Origin: Streptomyces albipurpureus | Lineage (GTDB): Bacteria; Actinomycetota; Actinomycetes; Streptomycetales; Streptomycetaceae | NCBI RefSeq assembly: GCF_023701525.1 | Contig: NZ_JAMQAW010000007.1 | Coordinates: 190,274-254,273 of the forward strand | DNA: 64,000 nucleotides | Direction of reading: 5' to 3' | Part shown: positions 50,416 through 60,700 of the stretch, one piece after another | How positions within the stretch are numbered: position 1 is the first letter of the stretch | How the letters are laid out: each line of letters opens with the position of its first letter | Program-made: the position numbers and the translations under genes | The notes under the pieces: model-generated | The model's input: only the letters and a program-made list of their open reading frames with translations | Databases searched by the model: none | What the model was told of the DNA's origin: nothing

Positions 50416-52458
50416 TTACGGGGTGCAGACGCCCGAGCCGATGAACTGTCGTCCGCCGATGTACGGGTCGTAGGCGGCGACGGTCCAGCGGGTGTAGTTC
50501 CACTTCTTGTCGGCATTGAACTCAGCCGTGAGCTTGCGGCAGACGGCCTCCTCAACGGCGCCTTGGAGGTTGGACTGGGAAGCACGACTGCCAAAACGGT
50601 TGTCGGGGTCGGCGGTCCACACATAGGCGGCGTTCTCGACGGGATCGAAACCCAGGTTGATGCCGTCGCTTGTGCTGAGCGGTTCTTCGTTCGTCTGCGC
50701 GGTGTTGCGGTTCCACGTAGCGGTGATGTCCTTGACCGCGGCGTCGGCGACGCGGATCTCCCCTGTGGCACTGCTGGGAATCTCCGCGGTCACCATGCCG
50801 GACTCGTCGCCGCGCCACTGGCCGGCGATCTCACTGAAGCAGCCGCCGGTGGCCTTTCCATATCCGAGCATCGCTGCCTCGGTGTCCGCGTCGGACATCT
50901 TCCAGTGGATGGAGAAGCGACCGTAGGGCCAGCTGGTGGGGCTGTCCCCGAGCTGGTGGGCGAGGGCCGTGCAGGCTGCCATATGACTGGCGCGTTGAAA
51001 CATCTGCTGGTAGTTCTCCGGGAGTTGGGGGACCGGTCCGCCGGTGACGATCACAGTCTGGGCGCGCAGGTTGAAGGTGATCTCGGGCTCCATGAACTCC
51101 AGGCCCTTGGTGGTCAGCATGGACGTTATGTGATTGCGGATCGCCTGCTCGGTGTTCTGTTCCCGGGGATTGGCGAAGCGAGTGCTGGTCCGCCATTCGT
51201 CGGGGTGCGGTTCGGATCTGTCGCTGCCCCGGGTGAAGGTGGGGCGGACTGCTCCTGCCAGTGGGTCCACGGGAACCTTCACGGTTCGTGGATCGCGTGG
51301 AGACGCGGTCCTGGTGGAGCCCGGACTGGCGGAGGCCGTGGCCTCGGCGGGTTTGTCAACGGGTGCCGCAGGACTGGCCACGCCCTTCGCCGGGATGTGC
51401 GGCCGGTCCTGGCCCGTGGAGTCCAAGGCCACGATGGCGCCCGCGACAGCCGCGCTGGCGGTGGCCACGGCGATGAGGCCGATGAGCGCGCGTTTACGGG
51501 CGGACATGGTCGGGACCTGCCAGCCGGGGTCCTCCACGCTGGGCACGTGCCACTCGGTGGTGATGAGGTCGCTGGCGCTGGTCGGTTCTGACCCGCTGTC
51601 GGCGGCGAGTACCTGGGTTGCCTGGGCGGAGAGGAGACGGGCGCACTCCTGCGCCGCGGAATCGGAGGTGATGCGCTGGTCGGGGTTCTTCGTCAGTGCC
51701 TTCGCCACTGTTTCGCGCAGTCCCTCGGGGAGGCCGTCGAGGTCCGGCTCGGTGGACATGATGCGGTAGGCGACCACGTCGGGAGAGCCCGTGCCGAACG
51801 GGAGTCGGTCCGTGGCCGCGTAGGCTACGAGGGCCCCCCAGGCGAACACGTCGCCTTCGGGCCCGGCGGATCCGGTGCGGTAGTGCTCGGGGCTGATCCA
51901 CCCCGGGGTACCGGTCATCACACCGGTACGGGTCACGGACGTGCCGTCGGCGGCGTGGGCGATGCCGAAGTCCAGCACGAGGGGTCCGGCAGGCGTGAGG
52001 ATGACGTTCTGGGGTTTGACGTCCCGGTGGATGACACCGGCGGCGTGGATGACCGCAAGAGCCTGCGCGGTTCCGGTGGCGAAGGCGTAGAGGGTGCCGC
52101 CGGTGAGGGGACCGTGGGCTGCCAGATGCTGGTCAAGGGTGAGACCCGGGGCGTATGCGGTGGCCAGCCAGGGAGTCTCGGCATCGGGATCGGCTGCGAG
52201 GAGGGGTAGCAGACAGGGCCCCTGGACGCGTGCGGAGAGCTGTACTTCGCGGCGGAAGCGGGCACGGAACTCGGGGTCCTCGGCGTGCGAGGCGTGGACG
52301 AGTTTGATCGCGACCCGTAGCCCGCTCGGGTCAAGACCGGCGTGCACAGTGCCCATGCCACCCGAGCCGAGACGGCCGACGATCCGGTAGGGGCCGACCC
52401 GGGTCGGGTCACCGGCGCGGGCGGGCTGCAACCGGCCGTCAGACCGAGCGATGCTCAC
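50416..52458 (-). CDS. Membrane Ser/Thr protein kinase (PknB-type) with extracellular Cys-rich sensor domain
   Basis: 680 residues from GTG 52458. The kinase domain (about 22-285) is complete: G-loop GRLGSGGMGTVHAG, Lys52 in VAIKLV, catalytic HRDVKPQN (144-151), DFG (163-165) and a SPE motif in place of APE. A transmembrane helix lies at about 323-345 (ALIGLIAVATASAAVAGAIV). A Pro/Ser/Ala-rich linker leads to an extracellular domain of about 260 residues with Cys at several positions and ending SGVC. There are no PASTA repeats, so the ligand is unknown. The start is placed by homology; the upstream 67 residues are not kinase-like. Confidence 0.92.
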   Translation of the reverse strand: MSIARSDGRLQPARAGDPTRVGPYRIVGRLGSGGMGTVHAGLDPSGLRVAIKLVHASHAEDPEFRARFRREVQLSARVQGPCLLPLLAADPDAETPWLATAYAPGLTLDQHLAAHGPLTGGTLYAFATGTAQALAVIHAAGVIHRDVKPQNVILTPAGPLVLDFGIAHAADGTSVTRTGVMTGTPGWISPEHYRTGSAGPEGDVFAWGALVAYAATDRLPFGTGSPDVVAYRIMSTEPDLDGLPEGLRETVAKALTKNPDQRITSDSAAQECARLLSAQATQVLAADSGSEPTSASDLITTEWHVPSVEDPGWQVPTMSARKRALIGLIAVATASAAVAGAIVALDSTGQDRPHIPAKGVASPAAPVDKPAEATASASPGSTRTASPRDPRTVKVPVDPLAGAVRPTFTRGSDRSEPHPDEWRTSTRFANPREQNTEQAIRNHITSMLTTKGLEFMEPEITFNLRAQTVIVTGGPVPQLPENYQQMFQRASHMAACTALAHQLGDSPTSWPYGRFSIHWKMSDADTEAAMLGYGKATGGCFSEIAGQWRGDESGMVTAEIPSSATGEIRVADAAVKDITATWNRNTAQTNEEPLSTSDGINLGFDPVENAAYVWTADPDNRFGSRASQSNLQGAVEEAVCRKLTAEFNADKKWNYTRWTVAAYDPYIGGRQFIGSGVCTP

Positions 52459-52743
52459 AGGGCATCCATTCCTCTTCTGCGATGGAGCAAGGGAAGGCTG
52501 AAGCGGCGATCGGAATGAGCCCGCCCAAGCCTGGCGGCTGGATGGTATCCGTGGGCCATCACCCTGCGCGGCGCCTCTCACGCATCGGGCACGGCGCTGT
52601 CCCCGTGCCGAGGCCCGGTGGCCGACCGGGCCTATGCCCCGGGGTCTGTTGGAGACCAAGGGCTAGTGTCCGGCGGATCTCCAGGTCGGCGTTCTGCCGT
52701 CCGTGCGGAGGTATTCGATCACGCTGCCGTAGTCTTCGTGGTC

Positions 52744-53280
52744 ATGTTCACGTGGTGGGACGTCCTCGCGGACGAACAGCGGGCGCGGTGGACGTTGGAT
52801 CCGTTCGTGAGCGTGGGGCCGCTCCGTTTCGGCATGGGACCCGGTGAGTTCTCGGCTGCGCTGAGCGATCATACGGCGGAATCCCAGCGGCACACGCATC
52901 GCTATCCGGTGGCCGATGCCGTGATCACGGAGGGCGACTATCGGGATTTCGGCTTGAAGCTGTACTACCGGGAAGAACGGCTGGCTGGCGTTGTGGTTGA
53001 CGCACTGTGCGGGCCTCAAGTTTCAGCAGACGGCGTGGCGTTGGTCGGTCGGGTCGCCTCGGCGTTGGAGCGGTGGATGGTGGACCGAGCCAAGGCCCGA
53101 GAGCCCCATTCGGAACTGTCCTACCTGGAGGCGGGCGTACCCGGCTCGGACTCACTGGGCGTGGTGATCGATGTGCAGCAAGCGGGCGACAGCCTGCTCA
53201 CGCGGCCCGTGTTCATTCCCTCCGAAGCCATGGACGACCTACCCCACTTCCTTCCGAAGGAGGCATGGTCAGTTTGCTGA
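52744..53280 (+). CDS. Hypothetical acidic soluble protein
   Basis: 178 residues from ATG 52744 (MFTWWDVLADEQRARWTLDP). A compact protein with alternating strands and helices; GPLRFGMGPGEFSAALSD resembles a motif in small proteins of unknown function (GxxxLGMxxxEVxxxL) found near toxin-immunity genes. No catalytic residues are recognised. It stands alone, 285 bases from the divergent kinase gene. Confidence 0.65.
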   Translation: MFTWWDVLADEQRARWTLDPFVSVGPLRFGMGPGEFSAALSDHTAESQRHTHRYPVADAVITEGDYRDFGLKLYYREERLAGVVVDALCGPQVSADGVALVGRVASALERWMVDRAKAREPHSELSYLEAGVPGSDSLGVVIDVQQAGDSLLTRPVFIPSEAMDDLPHFLPKEAWSVC

Positions 53281-53375
53281 GCATGCCTCCTCGAACAGTG
53301 TGCCCTCGACTTGATGCCGACTGTCACCGCTTGAGCCAGAGCGGGTCGAGGCATACCCGAGACGCGGCCCGGAGA

Positions 53376-53510
53376 TCACCGATCCGGTTCCCACACCAGC
53401 AGCGAGCCTTGCTGGCACAGGTACTGGACGGGTCCGTTCCCAACTCCGGTGCCGCCCCAGGGGGCCCGCTCACCGACCAGCCTGAGACTCTTGGCCCACC
53501 GGCTCTCTCC
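53376..53510 (-). pseudogene. Decayed copy of the ricin-lectin C-terminus
   Basis: The frame reads AKSLRLVGERAPWGGTGVGN and then GPVQYLCQQGSLLVWEPD. The neighbouring intact gene has GKCLNVRGGTGEGNELVQYTC and VWLPVWEP at the same place. This is therefore a truncated, diverged paralogue lying just downstream of the intact lectin gene on the same strand. Start and N-terminal domain are gone. Confidence 0.6.
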
Positions 53511-53714
53511 AGGTGACACCGATGGGACGGGACGAGCGGCGGACCAGCCATCGACAGCGGGCCTCCGGGTACCGGCACAGCGCCTTGGACGCAGTCCCGA
53601 GTCTGGAACGGCTCGCCCGCCGCATGTCCACCGGATGACCAAGCGTCCCCTTCCCCCATGAGGCGGGAAGGGGACGTTCACCGTCGGGCCGGGGCCCCAG
53701 ATGTCAGGTGGGGA

Positions 53715-54287
53715 TCACGGGGCCGGTTCCCACACCGGCAGCCACACCTCGTTGTCCTCGCCGTCCGCGCTGCACGTGTACTGAACGAGTTCGTTCCCCT
53801 CGCCGGTGCCACCGCGCACGTTCAAGCACTTGCCGCTGGACTTCGCGACCACTTGGTAGCCGTTGCCCTTGCGGACAAGCCTCCACTGGTCGTTGTCATA
53901 GTCGGTGGAACAGGTGTACTGAATGATCCTGGCGTTGTCCTCGTTACCGCCGTTCCGAACATTGAGGCACTTTCCACTACCTACCGATGCAAAGCGGTAG
54001 TGACCGGCCCCGCTGTCACGCGCCTCCCACAGTTCATTGCCCTCACCTCCACCCCACGGCCACTGCTTGACCGGGGCGTGATCCGCCTGCGACGCCTCCC
54101 ACACATTCGCGGCCTGGCCCGGATCCGACGCCAGCCGCAGACTCAACCGCTCCACCCCCGCCGCCGCCCGCGCCCCGGGCACCGCCGAGCCAGCGGACGC
54201 CGTCGCGCCGGCCGGTGCCAGCGAACCGAGAACCAGCGCACCACCGACCAGAGCGGCACCTGTCATACGCCGTGCCCACACAGACAT
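53715..54287 (-). CDS. Secreted ricin B-type (beta-trefoil) lectin
   Basis: 190 residues from ATG 54287 (GAGAGGAG site upstream). The signal peptide reads MTGAALVGGALVLGSLAPAG with a cut near ATASA. The mature part holds a ricin-type beta-trefoil with the QxW-like repeats NELWEARD, NDQWRLVRKG, and conserved KCLNVRNGGNEDNARIIQYT and KCLNVRGGTGEGNELVQYTC. It should bind galactose- or xylan-type sugars. A degenerated copy lies downstream. Confidence 0.88.
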   Translation of the reverse strand: MSVWARRMTGAALVGGALVLGSLAPAGATASAGSAVPGARAAAGVERLSLRLASDPGQAANVWEASQADHAPVKQWPWGGGEGNELWEARDSGAGHYRFASVGSGKCLNVRNGGNEDNARIIQYTCSTDYDNDQWRLVRKGNGYQVVAKSSGKCLNVRGGTGEGNELVQYTCSADGEDNEVWLPVWEPAP

Positions 54288-54649
54288 AAGGACTCCTCTC
54301 GGGTGCGGGCCGCACCGCACGGCCCGCACCCGAGCATCACCCCGCCGACGCACCCGCCGGACGACCATGCTCAAGGACAACCCGATGGAATGACGGACAC
54401 GCTCACCAAGGTGACGGACACACCGGGACGTTGGCGCTCGGGCTGGCGGTCGTCGGCCGACGCGGTGCCTCGGCGGTCGACCTCGATGGGGCCCCGCCGA
54501 TGTGGAGGCCGGCCGGTGACGGGCCCTGACGCGGCGGGCCGGCTCCTACCTGGCGGTGGCGAGGCAGGGCGCTGTGACAGCGGTGATGGATGACCAGGCT
54601 GGGCAGCACCCGGTCTACTGGCGCCCGTTCAACGACGGAGTGAGGTGGG

Positions 54650-54910
54650 CGACCATCACAATGCCGCGGGCCCAGTTGGACTGCGTTCCGGTCGACCGGA
54701 TCCACGCATGCGCTCGCGGCGGTGCGGACGTGAACAGGATGGAGTTCGTCGGCGAGACGCTGCGGGCCACGCTGGAGGCACTCGCGGTCGCGGCCCCCGC
54801 ATGGTTGTCCGGCCTGGTCACGACCGAGTGGGCCGATCGGTACGGACGATGCGTGGACGGCAACCGCTTCCCCAAGGAAGAGGATGCCCGTGAGCAGTGG
54901 TCTGGCAGGC
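54650..54910 (+). pseudogene. IS1182-family transposase, internal fragment
   Basis: The plus strand reads NRMEFVGETLRATLEALAVA, APAWLSGLVTTEWADRYGRC and VDGNRFPKEEDAREQW. This is the central region of Streptomyces IS1182-type transposases (NRLExVxETLRAALNxLAVAAPDWL...WxxRYGRRVxxYRLPKG). Neither the start nor the catalytic end is present. Confidence 0.65.
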
Positions 54911-55094
54911 CGCCATCCGGCCACGGAGACTCCACGAGAACCCACTGGGTGGACGATGCGACCACCGCGTCAGCGACGAGAGCGCCGACGCCCTCCACCC
55001 AAAGGGGCACCGATGAGGTCGGCACGCACTGATCCGCAGATCTTGACAGCCCGGCCAGGTGTCCCCGGCCAAGCGCTCCCCCATGATGGAAGAC

Positions 55095-55919
55095 ATGGCG
55101 ACCCAGAACACGGTGAAAGCCCGAGCACTACGCCAACGCCTCGCCGGGCGGGCCTGGCGCTGGCCATTCATCGTCGAGCTCACCGTCCGCTACCGAGCAG
55201 GGTTCGCCTACCTCGACGCGCTGCTCGACAGCGGCGACGAACTCCCGCTGTGCCGCCTGCGCGACACTGGCGACCCCGACCTGTGGGGTTTCGCCCTCTA
55301 CACCGTCAGCACCGGCCGCTACGAGGACGCCGTGCTGCCTACCGGCCACCCGGCCGGAACCCCCGAGGAAGCTCTTGACTGGTCCTGCGGCCTGTATCTC
55401 GGCGTCCCGGTCACAGCACGCCTCGCACGAGGGGAGGACCTCACCGCTGCGGTGGGCATCTGGCGCCAAGCCAACACCGCGCGCGGACGACCGCCCACCA
55501 AGCAGCGCGTCGCCCGGGTAGCGGACAAGCTCGCCGATCCCGATGCCCTCGTCCTGGTGGCCTCGGTCGGCGATGAGGTGCTCGGCATGGCCTTGGCCGA
55601 ACCGGGGCGCGACCAGGACGGCCACGGCGGACGGATGGAGGAGCTGTGCCACATCTCCATGGTTTTCGTCCACCCCGACCACTGGGGGCGACGCATAGGC
55701 CTGCTTCTCCTCGAAGGCATCTCAGGGCACGCCAAGAGGCAGGGGTACACACACCTCCAGGTATGGACCGGGGAGAGCAACGACCGGGCACAACACCTCT
55801 ACCGACGTGCTGGCTTCACTCCCAGCGGACGCACCCTCCTCCTCGGCAGCGGGGAACCGGTACTCCATCTCGCCCGCCCTGCCTCACTCCCCCCAACGAT
55901 CGACGCGGTACCGCGCTAG
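55095..55919 (+). CDS. GNAT acetyltransferase fused to an N-terminal small domain
   Basis: 274 residues from ATG 55095 (GGAAG upstream). Residues 1-105 (ARALRQRLAGRAWRWPFIVE; YLDALLDSGDELPLC; EDAVLPTGHPAGTPEEALDW) form a domain that occurs alone in mobile-element genes of Streptomyces. From about 110 a GNAT domain follows: VTARLARGEDLTAAVGIWRQ, LVLVASVGDEVLGMALAE, the acetyl-CoA region HISMVFVHPDHWGRRIGLLL and YTHLQVWTGESNDRAQHLYR. The GNAT half looks complete. Its substrate is unknown; the WRQANTARGRPP segment is typical of a stand-alone GNAT start, so the fusion may be recent. Confidence 0.8.
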   Translation: MATQNTVKARALRQRLAGRAWRWPFIVELTVRYRAGFAYLDALLDSGDELPLCRLRDTGDPDLWGFALYTVSTGRYEDAVLPTGHPAGTPEEALDWSCGLYLGVPVTARLARGEDLTAAVGIWRQANTARGRPPTKQRVARVADKLADPDALVLVASVGDEVLGMALAEPGRDQDGHGGRMEELCHISMVFVHPDHWGRRIGLLLLEGISGHAKRQGYTHLQVWTGESNDRAQHLYRRAGFTPSGRTLLLGSGEPVLHLARPASLPPTIDAVPR

Positions 55920-56167
55920 GTCGGCCGGGGCAGCGGGAAGAGGGCAGCCTTGTGGGCGGATGGGAGGGCGTCCACTCCGAGCAGACCCGCGATCGGGTAG
56001 CGACGGCGGACGGCCAGCAGGGCGAGGACTACCGTGCCCAGAAGAATCTGAACCTCCCTGGGGAGCGAACCGATCAGACCCCAGTCAAGGTGCGGGTCGG
56101 AGAGCATCAGCAGTGCACCGCCGATCACTTCGGCGAGCGCATGCCACAGGCCGCCGGATCTTCTCAC
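55916..56167 (-). CDS. Small membrane fragment, possibly a histidine-kinase N-terminus
   Basis: 83 residues with two hydrophobic stretches (about residues 14-30 and 36-52) followed by AVRRRYPIAGLLG, a sequence common at the start of actinobacterial sensor kinases after the first helices. No kinase region follows. Its end overlaps the acetyltransferase gene's stop codon on the other strand. It is probably a truncated gene and may not be expressed. Confidence 0.35.
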   Translation of the reverse strand: MRRSGGLWHALAEVIGGALLMLSDPHLDWGLIGSLPREVQILLGTVVLALLAVRRRYPIAGLLGVDALPSAHKAALFPLPRPT

Positions 56168-56617
56168 CGGAAGCCGCGAAAGGACTGCGGGAGGTGAAGG
56201 TCATCAGCCCATGGCGAAAGGCCCGGCCGGCCCTGTAGACCGGTACCGCACCCACGACGCGTACGGCCGTACATCATGCCCGTACGCATCGAGGCGTCGG
56301 CCCGCACCGTGGGGCATCCGTGTAAGGCCGCTGTCCGCTGGTGAGTTCGGTAGGCCGCCCCGGGAAGAACCAGTCGGTACGGCCGGTCGTGGTGGTGGTG
56401 GTGGCCGGTGCATCGTTGACCCATCGGGAGTCCTGTGCCGAAGCCGTCGCTCTTCCGTGATATCGACCCGGCCCGGTGCTGCCGCCGGTGGCATGGCTTT
56501 GTCGGGTCCAGACGGACCGCTCAGAGCAACGATGAACGCGAGCGGACGCCCGCTGCATCCGGCTGCCTCGCACAGGGCCGCCGCGGCTCGACCGTGCACA
56601 CCCCTACGGTGGCAGGC
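56168..56617. other. 450-base region before the reductase gene
   Basis: No supported gene is present. The frames open here do not match known families. Confidence 0.45.
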
Positions 56618-57478
56618 ATGACAGTTCTGATCGTCGGCGGCAGCGGCTTCCTGGGAGCCGAGTTGGTCCGGCAGGCGAGAACCGCTGGGCACACGACCGC
56701 CGCGACCTACGCGACTGGGCCCGGCGACGCCGCGCCCGATTCCTGGCACCACCTTGACCTGCGGAACCTGGAAAGCCTGAACGCCCTGATGGCTGAGGTG
56801 AACCCGCGGCTCGTCATCAACGCATCGAGCGGTGACGCCGACTGGGCGGTCACGGCACAGGGGCCCATCCACCTCGCGTTGGCGGCGGCCAGACACGAAA
56901 CCCGCATGGTGCACGTCTCCAGTGACGCGGTCTTCTCCGGCATCGGCCGGACACGCTACGACGAGACCAGCCTTCCCGACCCCCTCACCCCGTACGGCGC
57001 GGCCAAGGCGGCCGCAGAGACCGCAGTGCTCGCCGTACACTCCCAAGCCGTGGTCGCCCGCACCTCGCTCATCATCGGCCACGGGCGTTCCGTACACGAA
57101 CGACTGGTCCACCAGCTCGCCTCCGGCACCCGCGAAGGCGCCCTGTTCACCGACGACTTCCGCTGTCCGGTGCATGTCACCGACCTGGCCGACGCACTCC
57201 TGGAACTGGCGTCCAGCGACGCGTCCGGCATTCACCACCTCGCGGGGACCGATGCTCTCAGCCGCCACGAACTCGGCGTCCTCATCGCCCTGCGCGACGG
57301 TCTCGACGCCTCCCGCCTGCCCACCGGACTACGGGCCGACAGCAGACTTCCCGGAGCCCTCGACGTACGCCTCGACAGCCGGGCCACCCAGCGACAACTA
57401 CACACCACGCTCCGCGGCGCCCGACAATTCCTGCGCGACTCGATCTCAGGTGAACGGCGTCGTCGGACAGTGCCGTGA
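56618..57478 (+). CDS. RmlD-type NAD(P)-dependent sugar reductase (extended SDR)
   Basis: 286 residues from ATG 56618. The Rossmann motif GGSGFLGAELV is at the start (usually GATGxLG). Next come HHLDLRN, NASS, VHVSSDAVFSG, and the catalytic YGAAKAAAE with Tyr and Lys. The substrate-binding part VHVTDLADALLELASSD and IHHLAGTDALSRHELG is typical of dTDP-4-dehydrorhamnose reductases. Such proteins reduce 4-keto sugars; no rhamnose genes are near, so the substrate may differ. It converges on the caspase-system gene. Confidence 0.85.
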   Translation: MTVLIVGGSGFLGAELVRQARTAGHTTAATYATGPGDAAPDSWHHLDLRNLESLNALMAEVNPRLVINASSGDADWAVTAQGPIHLALAAARHETRMVHVSSDAVFSGIGRTRYDETSLPDPLTPYGAAKAAAETAVLAVHSQAVVARTSLIIGHGRSVHERLVHQLASGTREGALFTDDFRCPVHVTDLADALLELASSDASGIHHLAGTDALSRHELGVLIALRDGLDASRLPTGLRADSRLPGALDVRLDSRATQRQLHTTLRGARQFLRDSISGERRRRTVP

Positions 57479-57753
57479 GGACGACGTGTGCGCTCAACTG
57501 AGATGCTTGCCGGCCCAGGTGCCGGGCGGCCCCGTCGCGACCCATGGGGTGTGCGGGATTCGCTGGCTGTCGTGCTCGCTTCCTCTGAGCCGGTCGGTGG
57601 CGAGCTGCGGGCGGTTGACCCGGCCGAAGTGCTCGGACAGCACACCGGTGCGGTCGGAGACCAGACGACCGGCTCGTAACGAACCGTCCTCTACGCCGCC
57701 GTACCCACGGTGAGATCACCTTGGGAGGAGGGACCTGGTAGGCGTGATGCCTG

Positions 57754-60700
57754 TCAGTTGCAGGACGACTGGTGGTTCAGGTGCGGAAGCAGGGCGTTCC
57801 ACTGCTTCCGCTCGACGCTGAGGGGGTGTGTGCGGCACAGCCGCTCGTGGATCCGTTCAGTGTGGAAATCCATCAGGTAGGTGAGTTCGGTTGAGTACCG
57901 TTCTTCGAACCGAGCGTCCGGGACCACGACCATGAATGGGCTTCCCCCAGGCAGCAGTGTCAGGCGCCCTACCTTGACCGTGGCGATCGCCGGCGTGCGC
58001 CATCTGCCGTCCTTCTCTGCTTTCCAGATGCGATAGGCGGGACCGGTCAGGACCCACTTCCCGTCCGGCGATGGGCTGATGTCGTCGAGGGCCTGGTCGA
58101 AGCGCCTCTCGTCCATCTTCCGTGGCTTGAACGGGTTGCTCGCGTCCCAGAAGTTCACCGTTCCGTCGATGAGTGTTGTCGCCAGGAGGCTTTTTCCAAC
58201 GGGCATGTAGCCGCCGGACGCGGCGGGCAGTAGAGCCGCCTTCCGCGGGTTGCGGATGTCGCGCATGTCCCAGAGCTGGGTCTGCTGCATGGGAGCGTCG
58301 TGCATCAGAAGTCGGGCCGAGGGCACATAGCCCGACTTTCCGACGGCCGCGTCTTTGAGTAGACGACCTCTGACCGGCCTGGCGGGGTCAGTGAGATCCC
58401 AGATGCGCAGATCAGGGACCCGCCCCTGTGCTGGATCGCCCCGGTCGGCAATCGCGAACCCCCGTTCGCCCAGGAAGAACATGCTCTCCCACCCCGTGAC
58501 CGCCACCGCGGGGAGCGTTGCGCGCGCCACTGGGCGGTGGATGTTCCCTATGTCCCACACGTCAACGGTGTCCGCGGCTCTCCCGCCGAGAACCAGGAGC
58601 CTGCCGTCCGCGGACACCGCGGTGCGCATATCCTCGGCTTTCACTGAGATTTCTGCCCCCGGCACGGGAGGTCTGTTTCCGTCCTTGCCGAAGTCCCACA
58701 GGCGGAAGGCATGGTTGTCCGTGCCATCCGTCCATCGGTGTGCCATCAGTAGGGGACGGTCGGTCCCCGGAAGGAAGTAGCGGGCTTCCCAGGGCTTGGG
58801 CAGTGTGAACCGCAGACTCGGATCGTCCCCGTCGGCCGTGTCCGCTTTACTGAGATCCCAGACCTGGGTGGTGTCTGCGCTCTTGGCGACCAGGAGCTTC
58901 CCGTCACCACTGATGGGGCTGGTCCCTGGGTCGCCGTCGGTCATGGCGCCTGTGACCTGGAGTGCGGGTGCGCGATGCGGCCAGATCCGTATCCTGCCGC
59001 CCACATCGCCCACGGCGAGATGGCGGCCGTCTGGGCTGTAAACCAGGGATTGCGCCGGTTCGCTCGCGAGTGCCGTGCCCAGTTCGGCCTGTGAGGCGAG
59101 TAGTTTCGCGCCGGTGGCGACAGTTTTCCGGAGTAGGGCGCCCCCGTTCCCCTCCCCGTTGTACGCGGCGGCGATCCTTTCCCCGTCTGGACGAAAGCTC
59201 AGTGAGGTCAGGTCGCCCAGCCCTCCCCACGTGCTGTTCCACTCGTTTTCGGGCTTGACTTCCTTGAGTTCGCTGTCGCTTCCAACCGTCCACCAGGCCA
59301 TCTTCCCTTCCGCGCCGGTGGCGACCAGCAGATCCCGAGTCGGGTGGGCGGCGACCGCCATCACCGAGGCAGTGGTGACCGTGTCCAGTAATCGTGCTCG
59401 CGCAGGATCACGGGCGTCCCACAACCGCACTTCGGCAGGTCGCTGTGCAGCCTTCCCGCTGATCCCGTTGCCCGTGACCAGCAGGCCGTCGCGGCGGAAC
59501 GCAAGCGAGATCAGTGCGGTGGCAGCCACCGGGCGGTCCGTACGCAGCAGCGGCGACGAAGGGTTGGACACGTCCCAGAGCCTCAGGCGTCCCTCTTCGC
59601 TCCCCGCCGCAAGCGTGCGGCCGTCCGGAGCGAACCCCACGGCATATGTGATGCCTTCAGCGATACGTCGCCCGGCGAGCCGCTTGGGCCGCTGGGGGTC
59701 GGCGGCGTCCCACAGGAGGAGTTCGGTAGCGGTCTGCGCTGCCAGCAGACGCGTGCGCGGGTGAAAGGCGATGGCGGTGCTGCCCTTCAGCTTCAGCGTC
59801 CCCGCCTTCACGGGCACGTTTCGGCGGGAGGTGTCCCACAGTTGCACCCGTCCGCCGCGGTGGCTGGCAGCCAGTACATCTCCGTCTCGGCTGTAGGCGA
59901 CGTTGAGCACCGGTTCCCGATTTCCACCCCAGACCTCGACCGGCGTGTGCGTCAGATACGACGTGTAGAGGCTCGACCGAGTGGCATACGTCTCTGCCGT
60001 GCGGTAGGCCGCCAGGCTGAGCCGCAGCGCCGTCTGCGGATCGCGCTCGCGCAAGGCGTCGGCCTGCGCCGCCACCTGGTTGGCGCGCAGGACGGTCTCG
60101 CGGCGTTCCGCCTCCCGCTGGGCGTCGCGTGCCTCCGCGGCAAGCATCGTGGCGAGCAGGGCGAGCACGGCCAGGGCGGACAACCCGGCGCGACGCAGTT
60201 TTACGGAGCGGCGCTCCGAGCGATGACTTGCGTTGAGGAACTCCCGTTCGACGGGCCGTGTCGGGAGCGTGCCAGCGCTCCCGGCGAGTTGGGTGCGCGC
60301 CGCCGCCAGCTGGTCCCCTTTGTACAGTCCGCTCTGCGGACGCCCTGCCTCCTGCCAACCGTCGGCCGCCTCGCCAAGCCTTCGGCGTGCGAGCAGACCG
60401 ACGCGGTCGTCCGCGATCCACTCCCGCAGTTGTGGCCAGGCATGGAGCAGGGAGTCGTGACACAGCTGGGCCTCGTCTTGATCGACGACGACGAGCCGAG
60501 CCTCGACGAGCCGTCCCACCAGGTCGGCGACCTGGTCGAGTTCCCGTGCGGGGACGCGGCGGCGCACCGTGCGCCCGCTGTCACCGACGACCAGAACCAT
60601 CCGCAGCAGCAGGTCCCGCAGCCGGATTCGATCGTCGTCACCGAGCGTGTCGTGGATCTGGTCGGCGGTTCGGGCGACGGAGGCGCGGATACCGCCCACG

